This document shows, in pieces, positions 11,195 to 22,082 of a stretch of DNA of 64,000 bases; positions within the stretch are counted from its first letter, which is position 1, and the number at the start of each line of letters is the position of its first letter. Position numbers and translations under genes: made by a program. This DNA is from Typha latifolia (Eukaryota > Streptophyta > Magnoliopsida > Poales > Typhaceae), in NCBI GenBank assembly GCA_019914945.1, contig CM034100.1, positions 8,319,096 through 8,383,095 of the forward strand, given 5' to 3'. The notes under the pieces are model-generated. The model saw only the letters and a program-made list of their open reading frames with translations. It searched no databases and had not been told where the DNA came from.

Positions 11195-11622
11195 GGTTCA
11201 ATAGGTAGATTTTCTAGTATATCACTCAAAATCTTTGTCCTATAATTTGCCACCAGTAAGCCACACTTCACCATCACTGCCTCCATCTTCATCCTCGATC
11301 TCTCCTCTTCATTCCACCACCCCTCATTCATCTTATAACACCTTAGCCACTAGACTCCATTAACTTTCAGATTCTACCACTAATCCAAATCTTTCCCTAA
11401 ACACCGCTATAACGGTATCGATGGTCCCTAAATCTCATCCCTGACTTCTCCTCTACCAAAAGCTGCCATCACCCCTTTGCTAGTCCTCCTCACCACATCC
11501 CAGATCTGCCCTAGCACCATTACGCATGTCCTAGCCAGTGGTCCCACCACAAAACCAACCGATCTACCAACTTAGCCCAAATTGCACCTGTTGTGAGCTG
11601 ATTTTGAGATTGAATAATAACA
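11195..11622 (+). repeat. 5' LTR of G5a, second segment
   Basis: Continues the LTR interrupted by copia A. It begins with the duplicated GGTTC and ends ATAATAACA just before a primer-binding site. It aligns with 14150-14470 plus 14757-14894 of the 3' LTR. Confidence 0.8.
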
Positions 11623-11624
11623 AA

Positions 11625-11636
11625 TGGTATTAGAGC
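11625..11636 (+). promoter_or_regulatory. Primer-binding site of G5a
   Basis: TGGTATTAGAGC, one mismatch to the initiator-Met complement, 2 nt after the LTR end. Confidence 0.8.
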
Positions 11637-11654
11637 CACTATTTCTCGCACGTC

Positions 11655-13565
11655 ATGACCATGACTAGATCCATGTCTGTAGGAGTTCAAGGGGAGACTT
11701 CTCAAGCTGTAGACCCAATATAAGGTATGGAGGCAAGGTCATCCCCACTTCAACCTGCCTCCACCGGCTTCATCCAGCCAACCAAGCTATGGAGACATGG
11801 TTTCCATGTTCTTCAACATAAGGGAGGCTTTGTTGGACATCAAATAGGCCAACTCTCATAGGCAACCAAAGGAGACAAGATGGAGATCATCGTCAAACCG
11901 GCAAATCGAATCGAATTGAAGGCTTATACTACGTCTGATCAGGTCTATCGCATAGGTGTTATTGTCCTTGTCCTTGTCCGTCTAGCGGCTCCTCCACCAC
12001 CACCCCATTCTAGATTTGAGGAGTATGGTGACTACATGGGTGGTCAGTAGAAGCCCATGTCACATGAAAGGCAAACTGAATCGGCGCCAACATTTCACCG
12101 CAACTGAGTGCCGATACTTCCTTGCCATGAGGAGAATGCCATGTGGGCTAAACTCGATGAACCAGAGCCTCAAAAACCTCATCCTAGAGCTGTTGGGATG
12201 AAGCATAGAGGGTGAAGGTTATTCCAACCATAGGATGAAGAAGAATCGACCATCTAAGGTGGAACTGTTTGCCTCAACTTTTCTCAATTTAACGAGGGTG
12301 ATATGCTCGATTGGATCTATCTAGTGGAACAATTCTTTAAGTACTAGCAAAAATTAGAGGCTCAAAAAGTGCTATTGGCATGTTTCCATCTTGAGAGACC
12401 TCTATATGATGATACTAACCCTCCATTCGAGCTCAACTGTTTCAGACTTGGGACAAGTTTGCGGAGGCAATATGCATTTGACTCAAGCCCCCCGATTATG
12501 AGAATTTCTAAACCGCCCTCACCAAGCTCACTCAAAAGACCACATTGAGGGCATATCAAGAGAAATTTGAGTGTATTAGCAAATGAGGTTATGGTTGGAT
12601 AGATTCACAATTGAAGAGTACTTTTGTGAGCGGCCTTTGTGGGGACATCCAAGTCGAGGTAAAAGTAGCCAAACTAGCTACCTTCTCAAAGCTTTCTCAA
12701 CTACCCAAGTGATGGAGGAGAAGTTAAGAGAGCTTCGAAACACACCAAGGAGCAATTGGACAAAATCGGAGGAGAGGGATGTGCATCAGCAACCCATGGT
12801 CGCACCCGATGTGCCAATTGGCCTATCTCATACAACTGAAATTCGTTCCCTTCTACAGTTGATTCTAGAGGTTTGGGGACCTCCTAAAGCGCCTATTCGA
12901 TAACTCACACAAACATAGGTGGACGATAGAAGAGTGAAGGGGCTTTGTTTCTATTATAATGAAAGGTTCACGCCCGGGCACAAATGTGCTCGAGTAGTTG
13001 CGACGGTGATGCTTTTGAGTGAGGCGAATGAAAATAATGTTGTAGAACTAGAGGAGGTTTTAGATGAAGAGAATTTTGTTCAAATAACTCTGGAAAACAG
13101 CAAGGAAGTCTAAGTCGAAATCTTGTTCCATGCTTATGCTGAATCCGTTGCGAGGACTAATCTATAGGTTGATGGCACCATTAAAAGCTATGTTGTGTGG
13201 ATACTCATCGACAAAGAAAGAACCCATAACTTTGTGGATGAGTGGCTAGTCCAAAGGATGAGATTGACATTAGAGCCAACACCGCCTTTCGAGAAAATAG
13301 AGTGTATCGACGAGTAACCTTGAAGGTCCAAAAACATACCTTGGAATTAGATCTTCACCCATTTGCTCTTCGAAGTTTGGATGTCATGGTAAGTACCCAA
13401 TGGTTCTCTGATTTGGGTCCTGTTACATTTGATTTCAACAATGTGTGGTTGGAATTCAAGTTTAAAGGGCAACATGTGCGGTGGAATAGAATTCGACAAA
13501 GTATTGATGCCAATTTGCACTTGATGGTTGGCTGCTCCAAATCGGGTGTCATAAAGTCCATTTGA
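11655..13565 (+). pseudogene. G5a gag-protease remnant (no RT, RNase H or integrase)
   Basis: The likely start is the ATG at 11655 (MTMTRSMS), resembling the G1 and G3 gag N-termini. The gag core is at about 12270-12390 (LDWIYLVEQFFKY). A degenerate zinc knuckle lies near 12950 (CFYYNERFTPGHKC, second Cys replaced by Tyr). A protease-derived region at 13242-13565 includes LRSLDVMVSTQWFSDLGPVT. From about 13566 the sequence passes over roughly 80 bp straight to the 3' LTR, with no pol. Many stops. The second copy (46190-46729) reaches its 3' LTR the same way, so the missing pol may be a family trait. Confidence 0.75.
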
Positions 13566-13648
13566 GCTCAACTTTAAAGGGGCTTAAAGGACTCAAGCTA
13601 AACTAGCAATGTCAGTTCCAACCGATCTGCCCAAAAAGCATGATGGAA

Positions 13649-14894
13649 TGATGTGATCCGGGTCAGACCGAGATCACCTCATAGACATTAGACTCATAGC
13701 TTGAGTCACTTATTTAGTTAGAGGGTTAATTAGTTTAAGTTATTTTCAACTTATGTTAGTCGAGTCAGTATATTGATGGACATAATGTGATTTGATTAAT
13801 AATTATGGTTTGAATTAAGTAGTTAGCCTCCAATATAAATTATGGAGTACAATCTGGATTAATCATATTGGCCGCCGATTCCTCCCTCTATTCCTCCATC
13901 GAACATCCCCTCCTCCTTGGCACTAACCACTTTCTCCCTCCTCTTTTCTCTCTCCTTATCATGTTCAGTTAGTACCTAGAGTCATCCACATTTTGACCAA
14001 TTTCACCATCTTCTCGTTAGCCCATTCATCATATGCTCCTAGACCTTCGGTCACCATTTTTACCATAACTCTCTATCTACCCGGCCAAACATTAAGATAT
14101 TGGATTCGTTGGAAAGTTCTATTCCAAGGACAAATCCGAATTCCATAAAGTCTTAACAGGTAGATCTTTCAAAATATCATTCGAAAGCTCCACCATAGGA
14201 TTTGCTACCAGGCAGCCCACACATCATCACTGTTGCCTCCATCTTCATCCCCAATCTCTCCTCCACCATTCGTCACTCACCTTAGAACACCTTAGCCACC
14301 CTTTGAACCATCCTCCATAGTCCCTCCATGTCTTGGACTTTATTAAAGTCCAGATTCTACCATCTACCCAAATTTTCTCATAAATACCAGTATAACGATA
14401 TCAATTGTCCATAAACATTATCCTTGACTTCTCCATCAAAATCTGCCATCACCCTGATACGCACCGGCTTAGGGCATATTACATCAAGGGGATATTAGGC
14501 TCAATGGGTTGAGTTTAGTTATTTTATTTGCTTTATAGTTTATTGAGAGTCCTAAAATGTTAGAAATTATTAGTTAGCTAAATCTAACTTTGTACAGTTT
14601 TAGAAAAATAATCATAAGATATTCCACAGAAGTTAGAATATTATCAAACCACATGGATAAGATCGGCGACATCCTAATCTAGAATTTTTATATATCAGAG
14701 TTTTCTCAAAGTCATACTTTTATTTACAGTAGAACAAAAAACTGAGCCCCGACACAAAAAACTAGGCCACATCCTAGATCTACCCTAGCACCATTAGGCA
14801 CATCCTAGCCACTGGGCCCCACCACAAAAGCAGCCGATCCACCAACCTAGCCCAAAGCGCACCCATAGTGAGCCAGTTTTGAGATCGGTTAACA
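13649..14894 (+). repeat. 3' LTR of G5a
   Basis: Starts TGATGTGATCCGGG and ends GATCGGTTAACA. It is interrupted at about 14475-14756 by a fragment of another LTR. No CpG palindrome array is present, unlike G1-G3. Confidence 0.75.
14475..14756 (+). repeat. LTR fragment inserted in the G5a LTR
   Basis: Related to the 5' part of the G2-type LTR at 52840-53127 (minus): both share AGG(C/T)TCAATGGGTTGAG and a GCTAAATC...CAGTTTTAGAAAAAT series. Sequence on both sides matches a continuous stretch of the 5' LTR near 11485. Confidence 0.6.
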
Positions 14895-15473
14895 TGTTAA
14901 GTCACCAATTAATCAATCTAAAAGCCCCTAATTATTATAGAACAGTAGTTTTTGTCTTCTATATCTCTCAATTTTTGACCTCTCAGGTTTGACTCCTAAT
15001 TTTAGTTTTTCTTTTATACTTACTTTTAGTTGTTGGGGCGATGTTGGAGGTCTGTATTAGAGATCTTTCATCTCTATTTCCTTCTTATTGTATAGTATCA
15101 AATATCATATATGTAAGTGCTCAAGTTTACTACTACTACCCCTATAAGAGAGGTTGGAATAGAATCACCAATCAAACAGATCAAGTGATAAGGATGAAGA
15201 TTCCTTTGGAAATCAACTGTCAAATAAATAGATCAAGGTTTTGCTTCATACAGACAGTACAGTTGGTGGCGTTCAATATAGGAAGGACATACTTTGGTAT
15301 CTAGACGACATTGTGCTTCGACGTATATTTTAACCCAATGACAGATCGATAGAAAGCATTATATGATAGTTGGCTATTTCTGAACAGAGATCAACTAGAG
15401 AAGGGATAAAGATAAGTTGACCAACTGTTTGGCAGGCTTAAGATAATAAATAACATTGAAATATTATCACAAT
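14895..15473. other. Host-like flank 3' of the STIG1-like gene
   Basis: No retroelement similarity noticed. An open frame of 87 codons at 15041-15304 (+) has no recognisable domain and no supporting signal, so I do not call it a gene. Confidence 0.4.
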
Positions 15474-15479
15474 TTTATT
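15474..15479 (-). terminator. Candidate polyadenylation signal of the STIG1-like gene
   Basis: AATAAA on the minus strand, about 145 bp past the stop codon, in AT-rich sequence. Confidence 0.5.
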
Positions 15480-15623
15480 CATTCAAAAATTGGAAAACAA
15501 AATTGAATTTGATTGTTACATCCTGGCAACATTTGCATTAAACTTATGGATCCTATGGAATCATTCAGGCAGTGTATATCAACCATATATATGAACAAAA
15601 TTTATCATGAGGTAGATTGCTCT

Positions 15624-16097
15624 TTATGCGTAGTTACACATCCCAAAACTGCAGAAGCCACCCTTCTTGCACTTCCTCTTGCAACCACCGCAGTTGTTAG
15701 GATCAAACATCACGTTCACACACTTGCCACTGCAGCAAATCTGTCCAAACCTACACATCTTTCCACACTCGCCGCAGTTGAACAAGTCGAACATCAGATT
15801 CACGCACAGCATCCCGCAGCAGTCCGGTCCGGGGCTTCCCCTCCACTGGCAAATCTTAGGGAACTTATCGCACGTTTGGAAGACACGAGGATTGTAGCGA
15901 GAGAACCAGTAGTTCAATCCTCTCATCGATTTCGGCGCATCGAAAAATGGCAACACTTCATCCGGAGAGTCGTTACCTATTGGGAAATACTGCTGTTCTT
16001 CATATTCCCGTAGAGGGATCGCCGAGACAAGAGAGGCGGCCATGGCCGAGATTACCAAGAAGAAGAAGAAGACCTTTGACATTGTTCTGATGATCAT
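15624..16097 (-). CDS. STIG1-like: STIG1-family secreted cysteine-rich protein
   Basis: An intact single-exon gene of 157 residues. Residues 1-26 form a signal peptide (hydrophobic FFFFLVISAMAASLVSA, cleavage likely before IPLRE). Residues 27-75 are a variable linker containing YWFSRYNPR. Residues 76-154 hold 16 cysteines in the STIG1 pattern: CC-x3-C, CGECGKMC, ICCSGKC, CGGCKRKC, then C-x4-C and a terminal NYA. Family members are apoplastic: tobacco and petunia STIG1 affects stigma exudate, tomato STIG1 binds a pollen receptor kinase, and Arabidopsis GRI acts in ROS-related cell death. Secretion is well supported here, the exact role is not. The frame stays open upstream to 16196, but that part is the AT microsatellite, so I start at 16097. 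The Met at 16082 (152 residues) has a better -3 A and is a real alternative. No neighbour gene. Confidence 0.93.
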   Translation of the reverse strand: MIIRTMSKVFFFFLVISAMAASLVSAIPLREYEEQQYFPIGNDSPDEVLPFFDAPKSMRGLNYWFSRYNPRVFQTCDKFPKICQWRGSPGPDCCGMLCVNLMFDLFNCGECGKMCRFGQICCSGKCVNVMFDPNNCGGCKRKCKKGGFCSFGMCNYA

Positions 16098-16168
16098 GGG
16101 AGTGGACGACAAGAAAATTAAGCTAGATTTGAGTTTTGGTGATGGTGAAAACTGAGCGATGGGCTTGC

Positions 16169-16193
16169 ATATATATATATATATATATATATA
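16169..16193 (-). promoter_or_regulatory. (AT)n tract, probable TATA region of the STIG1-like gene
   Basis: A 25-bp AT dinucleotide run about 75-95 bp upstream of the chosen start. If it is the TATA element, transcription would start near 16140 and leave a 5' UTR of about 40 bp. It is also a simple repeat that could vary in length. Confidence 0.55.
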
Positions 16194-16199
16194 CAAGAT

Positions 16200-17488
16200 A
16201 AAGATACGTAGTGCATGAACGGAGGGAACTCAAACGAGGCGCCGCATCTTTTTGAAAATTTTAGCGGTAATCTAGTTCGAGTTCGTTCAGGTAATAGGGA
16301 AATTAGGCATCTCAACTGTACGAGTTGAAAAGATAACCTTAAAATAACAACAGGAACACGTGGACTAACTAATATACATGCATGGATAATTAACTTGGGG
16401 ATATGGTGTTCTTCCAAGAACAACAGGAAGAGTGGTAACATGACTCAACACCAAAGGGAAGTCAACGGAGAAGAAGTCACCTAAAAGAAGGTCAGAACAC
16501 AAAGGTGCCAAACCATTTCAATAGTGAAGGGTCAACCAGGTATAGTAGTGGATGTGCGTCCGAACCGTACCGAATTCTGACTTCCGTGAAAATCTTCTTT
16601 TTTTCCCATTTTGGGATAATAATTCCTGTGCACGCGTTGAAAAAAATGGAGGAAGTGGAGGGAGCTCGAGAGCAAGTAGAGGTTGCCAACTTGGCAACTT
16701 GTATTTGGGAAAATGCGGTATGGTTCCGGGACATTTACTTGGTGCTTTGTATCCAGGACAAGTGGATACTTCTAATTGACCATACTCAAAAGTACACTTT
16801 TTGACCAAACTAGCACTACTTCAAATTTTATATACCTAATCATAATATTAATACTGAAACGGTCTAGTTTTGCTTAAAATATGTTTTGCTTATAGGTTAA
16901 GTGGCTGATTTTTCTTAGAAGATGTTTTGCTCAACCTATCAGCGTTCATCTTATAAGTTCAAAAGAAAAAAGTCCATTTGGTATTTAGTTTTCTAGGTAA
17001 TGTCTATTTCGTAAATGAAATTAAGGGGAGGCTAGTTTAGTAAAACTATATAGAAAAGTTCTCATCATCCATAATATGTGGTAGGCCATGATTGGCCAGC
17101 AAACTATCCATGTACATCTGTTCGAGATTTGGATCCTCTCCGCTAAATCGCAAGAGTTCGCAATGGAAATCTAACGACCTTCTTGATACGATGACATGAC
17201 ATCTGATCAGCACGATGCATCTCAAAAAGCCATCTTTTCCTGAAAAGGCACAAAACAGTGATCTACTAAAAGGACAACAGTAATGCTAGGATGTCTTGTG
17301 TCCCTAATTGGGACGAATTTTCTCCGAGGAGACTATAAATATACAAGTCCATCTCCTATTTTTAGGGGGTGAAAACAAATCGATGGGATAGTGCTTAATT
17401 TAGTCTCATTGGAAAGTTTCTTCATTGGCCCCTCCTCTGATAGTGAGGCGATGAAAACTGGCTAGTACTCTGCACGTGCACCGGATAG
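16200..17488. other. Upstream flank of the STIG1-like gene
   Basis: Apparently unique sequence; no retroelement or conserved frame. Short open frames on both strands at 16490-16810 overlap each other and have no recognisable domain. Probably promoter and spacer. Confidence 0.4.
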
Positions 17489-17623
17489 ACATTGAAATAC
17501 TCCTCTAAATACATATATATTCTATGTGAGTAGAACCTACGTGGATTTCATGTGACATTGAAATACTTGTCTCTAAATACATATATATTCTATGTGAGTA
17601 GAACCTACGTGGATTCCATGTGA
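17489..17623. repeat. Two-copy tandem duplication, 66-bp unit
   Basis: Unit starts ACATTGAAATACT and includes CTATGTGAGTAGAACC and CTACGTGGATT. The copies begin at 17489 and 17555 and differ at only a few positions, so the duplication is fairly recent. Confidence 0.85.
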
Positions 17624-17639
17624 CCTGTTAATCAATATT

Positions 17640-19680
17640 TTTATATAATAAATAAAATAAATGTCTAATATTTTCACAAATAACTCTAGCAAAAAGAAGC
17701 CCAACAAATTCAAGCCACAACAAGTCCTAAAATACATATCTAAAATATAACTAATACAAATATTTACGTAGGAGCTACTATTCATTTAGCTTATTTTAAT
17801 AAAATATATACATTATAAAGATTCTCCCAGCTTCTCCATGAACTCAGGATCATCTAGTAATCTAAAAATATTCTACCAAAAGTTGGTGAGAATAAAGCTT
17901 AGCAAATATATACTTCTACAATCTAAAAATAGTATAAAAAGGATGCAATATGATATATATATGTATCACATGCTCAATATGTTCATATCTATAGCTCACA
18001 TATGTTATTAATATAAAATATAATATACATCACCCTAACCATCAATTCTTTATCTCGGATTCATGTAGAGCCACAACTATAAGAAATATTAAATGCTTAT
18101 ATCAAACAACACTTATCGAGAAAGGAAGACAACTAGTGCTAATATCGTCATGCTCATTATCTGATAAACATCATGACTGATTGTTTCTCACCACAGACTA
18201 AGGACTTTAGTTGCTGACCTATCATTATCGTAGGGGTCAACATCGCACCATGATACTACCCACCCAAGCCCTCAACTTAAAATCGTCGCACTATTTGTGT
18301 GGAAAACATGAGCCATAGCTTAAGGATGCCTTAATCCTATGTTATCAAGTACCGCTAAGTCTACAACCTCTACCTCCTAGTCATAGTTTAAAGATTATCC
18401 CGTGTCTAGTCTCTATTAACTTTATAGTTTTCATGCCTATTCTATCGATGTATGTGGTGTCTAATAGTGCCCTTTTGATCTCACAACCTCATGCATTGAC
18501 TAATATAAATATATGTACTATATATACCGCTAAACTAAGGTAAGCAAGTAAATAGGCACTACTGAGATGAGACTTAACTATATGGTGAAAAGTGTAAGTG
18601 GCACAGTAGTCAACACCATCAATCACATAACATACATGCCGAAGTTTTTAATTATGAAACTAAGAAATAAAAATAATTACATCAACTAATACTTTCTTTT
18701 TACATGTATAATATGAATGTGATGAAACCATAAAGTAAAATATCACTTAAGTAATGCACTACTCTTAGACTATGGAGGATTCACTTTCCTAACATTGCTT
18801 CCCAGTTAACTAGCTCCAATGTGCCATGAGATCATCCTCACATAGTACTGAATATACTACTATAATGAAAGTAAGAGAAGTATAAACATAGAACTTACTA
18901 GAAACTAATTAATTAAAAAACCCAAGTACAACCACTATAAGTTTGGGTAGGTCCAAGTGAAAATTCTTATATTTATTTCTTAGAAAAATTAGTACATGAT
19001 TTGACATATTATTAAGAGTTATTAATATAAATATCATCATTTTCACTATTTCACTAATTATAACTGATTTAAAATAAATATAATGGACGGCATTTGATTA
19101 ACTTACTTTATTTAATATTAAAGCATGTTGAACTTGATTACCAAACTCTAATTAAAACTAATTCCCCGTTAGGAGCAATTAGTTATGGTACTATCAAGCC
19201 ATAGTCTCATTTATTAATATTGATTTATAATAAATATTATAACTAACGAAGCTATTATCTAAAGAAAATTAATATTTATGGCCCAAGTTGGCATGGATAA
19301 CTAAATAAAAAGAATAAAACAAATTAATACAATTAGATGACAATTAATCTACTCGGCCTAGCCCAAGGCTCAAAGCAATGAAATGGGTTGCAACCAACCC
19401 AATGACCATGTAGCCACCCATAAACATTAGGCCTAAAGCAATGAGGTGGGCTGCATCTAACTCAAAAGCCACATCACCAATTATAAAGGTTGGGCCCAAA
19501 GCCCAAACTAACCAAGGCTGCCACTTTGGTTGGGCCGCAATCTAATGCAAGGCAAAACTAGGCTGGGCCGCTAGCAGCTTAACCCATAACCAATTTGGGT
19601 TGGGTTGCAGCTGTAACCCATGACTAACTAAAGCTGAGACATAGTCCGACCTAAGCTAGACTTGGCTCATCTACAAATCT
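17640..19680 (-). repeat. L7 long LTR-like repeat, copy 1 (orientation tentative)
   Basis: AT-rich sequence with no frames. It aligns by eye with the second copy: AACTAGCTCCAATGTGCCATGAGATCATC near 18810 pairs with ACTAGCTGCAACTGTGCTATGAGATCATC near 43942. Minus orientation is inferred from a TATA box in the second copy and a motif near 17885 read as TTTGCTAAGCTTTATTCTC on the minus strand. No coding part or clean termini seen. Confidence 0.5.
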
Positions 19681-20100
19681 GAAAAAATATTTCCAAGGTG
19701 GCGAGCATAAAGCCTAGCAAGTCACCATTTCTATAGTTTAAAAGTAGTATAAATAATAATGCAACAATGGGGTAAAATGAGCACATCATAGTCACCAACA
19801 CTGTAGTAGAATTACATACTCATTAGGTTCATCTAATATGCACATATATTAGCAACTAATAACACGACATATTACCGAACTATCATGTCTTCAAACTCAA
19901 ACTCACACTAAGCTTCACCAATAGGCTATATCAATACTATATAACTGGATATACATTATTCAAACTATCAACTTTTTCACTTAAGCTCATGTATATCCAC
20001 ACCTATATGTCACTTCAACAGTCACACCCAACCACATAAACACCCTGAGGAAGAGTAGACCATAGCAGTAATTCGCCAGCCTATAACCTATCAAACAACA
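19681..20100 (-). repeat. L7 repeat copy 2, segment 1
   Basis: Resembles the opening of copy 1 (GCATAAAGCCTAGCAA versus GAATAAAGCTTAGCAAA at 17888) and is interrupted at 20100/20101 by G3, continuing at 42314. The target duplication of G3 is CAACA (20096-20100) versus TAACA (42314-42318). Confidence 0.5.
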
Positions 20101-20935
20101 TGATGTGATTCAGACCACACTAAGTCATCTCGTGTATGGATACAACCTATGTGATCTATTTCTTATTTTATTTTAGTTATTTTCTTCAAAAAAGTAAGGA
20201 TTCTAGATGTCGCATTCGAACGCGGGGAGGTTGCGTTTGAATACCCCTTGTGAATGCCTATAGGTGTTCGCATCGACAAAAAACGTAAATTGTGCGTTCG
20301 AACCCGCTCGACCCCATTTGAACGCTTGCATACATTCTCATTGACAGTGAACACAAATTGTGCGTTTGAACGCGGTCGACAAAAATTCAATATTTTAGGG
20401 TTATTACTTGTTAGTTTGTCTTGTTGGGTTAGCCTCTTAAGATGTCGATGGTAACCTAAAGGGGGATCATGAATGAATATTGAATTTTCTTCCCTTCCTT
20501 CTCTACCCTAACTCTTCTCCCTCCTCGTTCAAGTCGTAGTCGTGTGTCATCTCGTCACCGGTTACCTCTAATCCTCCTCGACTATCGAGTCCTCCCTCCT
20601 TCTTAGGATCTCGACCAACTTCTCCCCCCTCATCTTTATTCTTCAACACCATGTGCCACCAAATCCCTCACCATTATCACCATCTTTACCACCATCATCA
20701 CCATCACCCGTCATCTCCACCTTCACCACAAAATTGCATATTTTTGCCTCAGGTGCAATTAGAATCTATGAAGGGCATGAATATCAAAAGCGTAGATCAG
20801 GAAGATACAGAACGATCACCACTAGTTTCATAATATTTTGACTACGAGAGAATATTTTGAGATTATTCTCCTCTGACTATACAGATTACTTCGCTACATC
20901 CGAGCTTGGTCGGGAACGAACGCACGATCCATAAC
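20101..20935 (+). repeat. 5' LTR of G3
   Basis: 835 bp. Carries a palindrome array at 20213-20375, then TTGTTGGGTTAGCCTCTTAAGATG where G2 LTRs have their TATA box. A pyrimidine-rich zone (20480-20740) follows. Confidence 0.88.
20213..20375. repeat. CpG palindrome array in G3 5' LTR
   Basis: Diverged copies: GCATTCGAACGC, GTGCGTTCGAACCC, GTGCGTTTGAACGC. Confidence 0.8.
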
Positions 20936-20937
20936 AA

Positions 20938-20951
20938 GTGGTATTAGAGCC
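20938..20951 (+). promoter_or_regulatory. Primer-binding site of G3
   Basis: TGGTATTAGAGCCA, one mismatch to the initiator-Met complement, 2 nt after the LTR. Confidence 0.85.
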
Positions 20952-20968
20952 ACCGTTACTTGGACACC

Positions 20969-21896
20969 ATGCCAACAACAAGATCTATAGCATCGAGACC
21001 TAATGAAGGCATCTCCATTGAGGGGAGGCCAACAGATATTATCAGATCGGAGGAAAACCCAAACTCATCAGTCGGGACTTCTCCAACGACTTCTATAGTC
21101 AACTCAGATCTAATCAAGATGTTCGCAGACATGATGGAGACGCAATGAGCCATGCAAGCATCGATGGAAGCAATGACTTAAGTCCTCTTAGGTGCACCAA
21201 GGGGTACGTCGACGACCGAGTTCCCTACTCGAGCCTGAGCCGCACCATCGATGGAACCACCTTTTCGCCAAAGGACACTGCCTCCACCATCCGTATCAGG
21301 AGGGAGGAAGATCATGAAGACCCCATGGGTGGTCATGCTAGGGGGCCCTTGCTGCCTATGCCGCCCGAAAGGCACAACGTACCACCGTCAACTTTTCACT
21401 ACGATCGAGCATCAGATCCACCTCACCATGATGACGATGATGAGTGGGCGGATTACGAAGAACCAACAACCGCTCGATATCATCCTAGGGATGTTGGATT
21501 AAACCCAAGGGAAAGAAGGCCCAATCGACATGAAGAAGAACACGACATTCGTGTAGGGACTCTTTACCTCAACTTCCCACCCTTCAACGGAGGAGATTCG
21601 CTCGATTGGGTTTATTGAGTGGAGCAATTCTTAGAGTACCAATGAACAACTGATGCACAAAAGGTGTTGTTATATCTTTTCATATCAAAGACACCACCAT
21701 TTGATGGTACCAGGGCACGAATCAAACTCAGCCCTATCGAATGTGGGAGGAGTTCATTGATGCTATTTGCGTCTAGTTTGGACCCTCTAGTTATGAAGAT
21801 TTCCAAGCTGCTCTCACCAAGCTAACCCAAAGGACTACGATGAGAGCATATCAAGAGGAGCTCGAGCGTGTTAGCAATCAAGTGCATAGCTAGAAG
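20969..21896 (+). pseudogene. G3 gag, 5' part
   Basis: Starts MPTTRSIASRPNEG at the first ATG after the primer-binding site. The N-terminal half is low-complexity and acidic (21410-21470 HHDDDDEWADYEEP). It then enters the retrotrans_gag core (FPPFNGGDSLDWVY, stop, VEQFLEYQ). Several frameshifts and stops follow (21130, 21170, 21618). The gag frame is cut at 21896 by the G4 5' LTR, shortly after an EELERVSNQ-like motif. Confidence 0.8.
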
Positions 21897-22037
21897 TGTA
21901 ATAATCCAAGTAAGGATTAAAAAAAAATAGTGGCCTCGTGCCCATGCAAGCTGCATGCATGGTGAGGTGCCACATGCCACCGCCGCGGTCGCAGCCATCC
22001 GGCATCGCCACCCTTTTTCCCCTCCACCGCCGCTCTT

Positions 22038-22082
<45 letters not shown>

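Noticed and set aside
15041..15304. 87-codon open frame downstream of the STIG1-like gene
   Set aside because: No domain, signal peptide or codon signal; plausible by chance in AT-rich DNA.
15513..16013. 166-codon plus-strand open frame across the STIG1-like gene
   Set aside because: It is antisense to a well-supported cysteine-rich coding sequence and has no recognisable domain; the open frame follows from the codon pattern of the true gene.
16098..16196. Longer N-terminus for the STIG1-like protein
   Set aside because: It would translate the AT microsatellite into alternating Tyr-Ile and bury the signal peptide inside the protein.
16492..16808. Overlapping open frames on both strands upstream of the STIG1-like gene
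   Set aside because: Mutually overlapping, low-complexity, with no recognisable motif.
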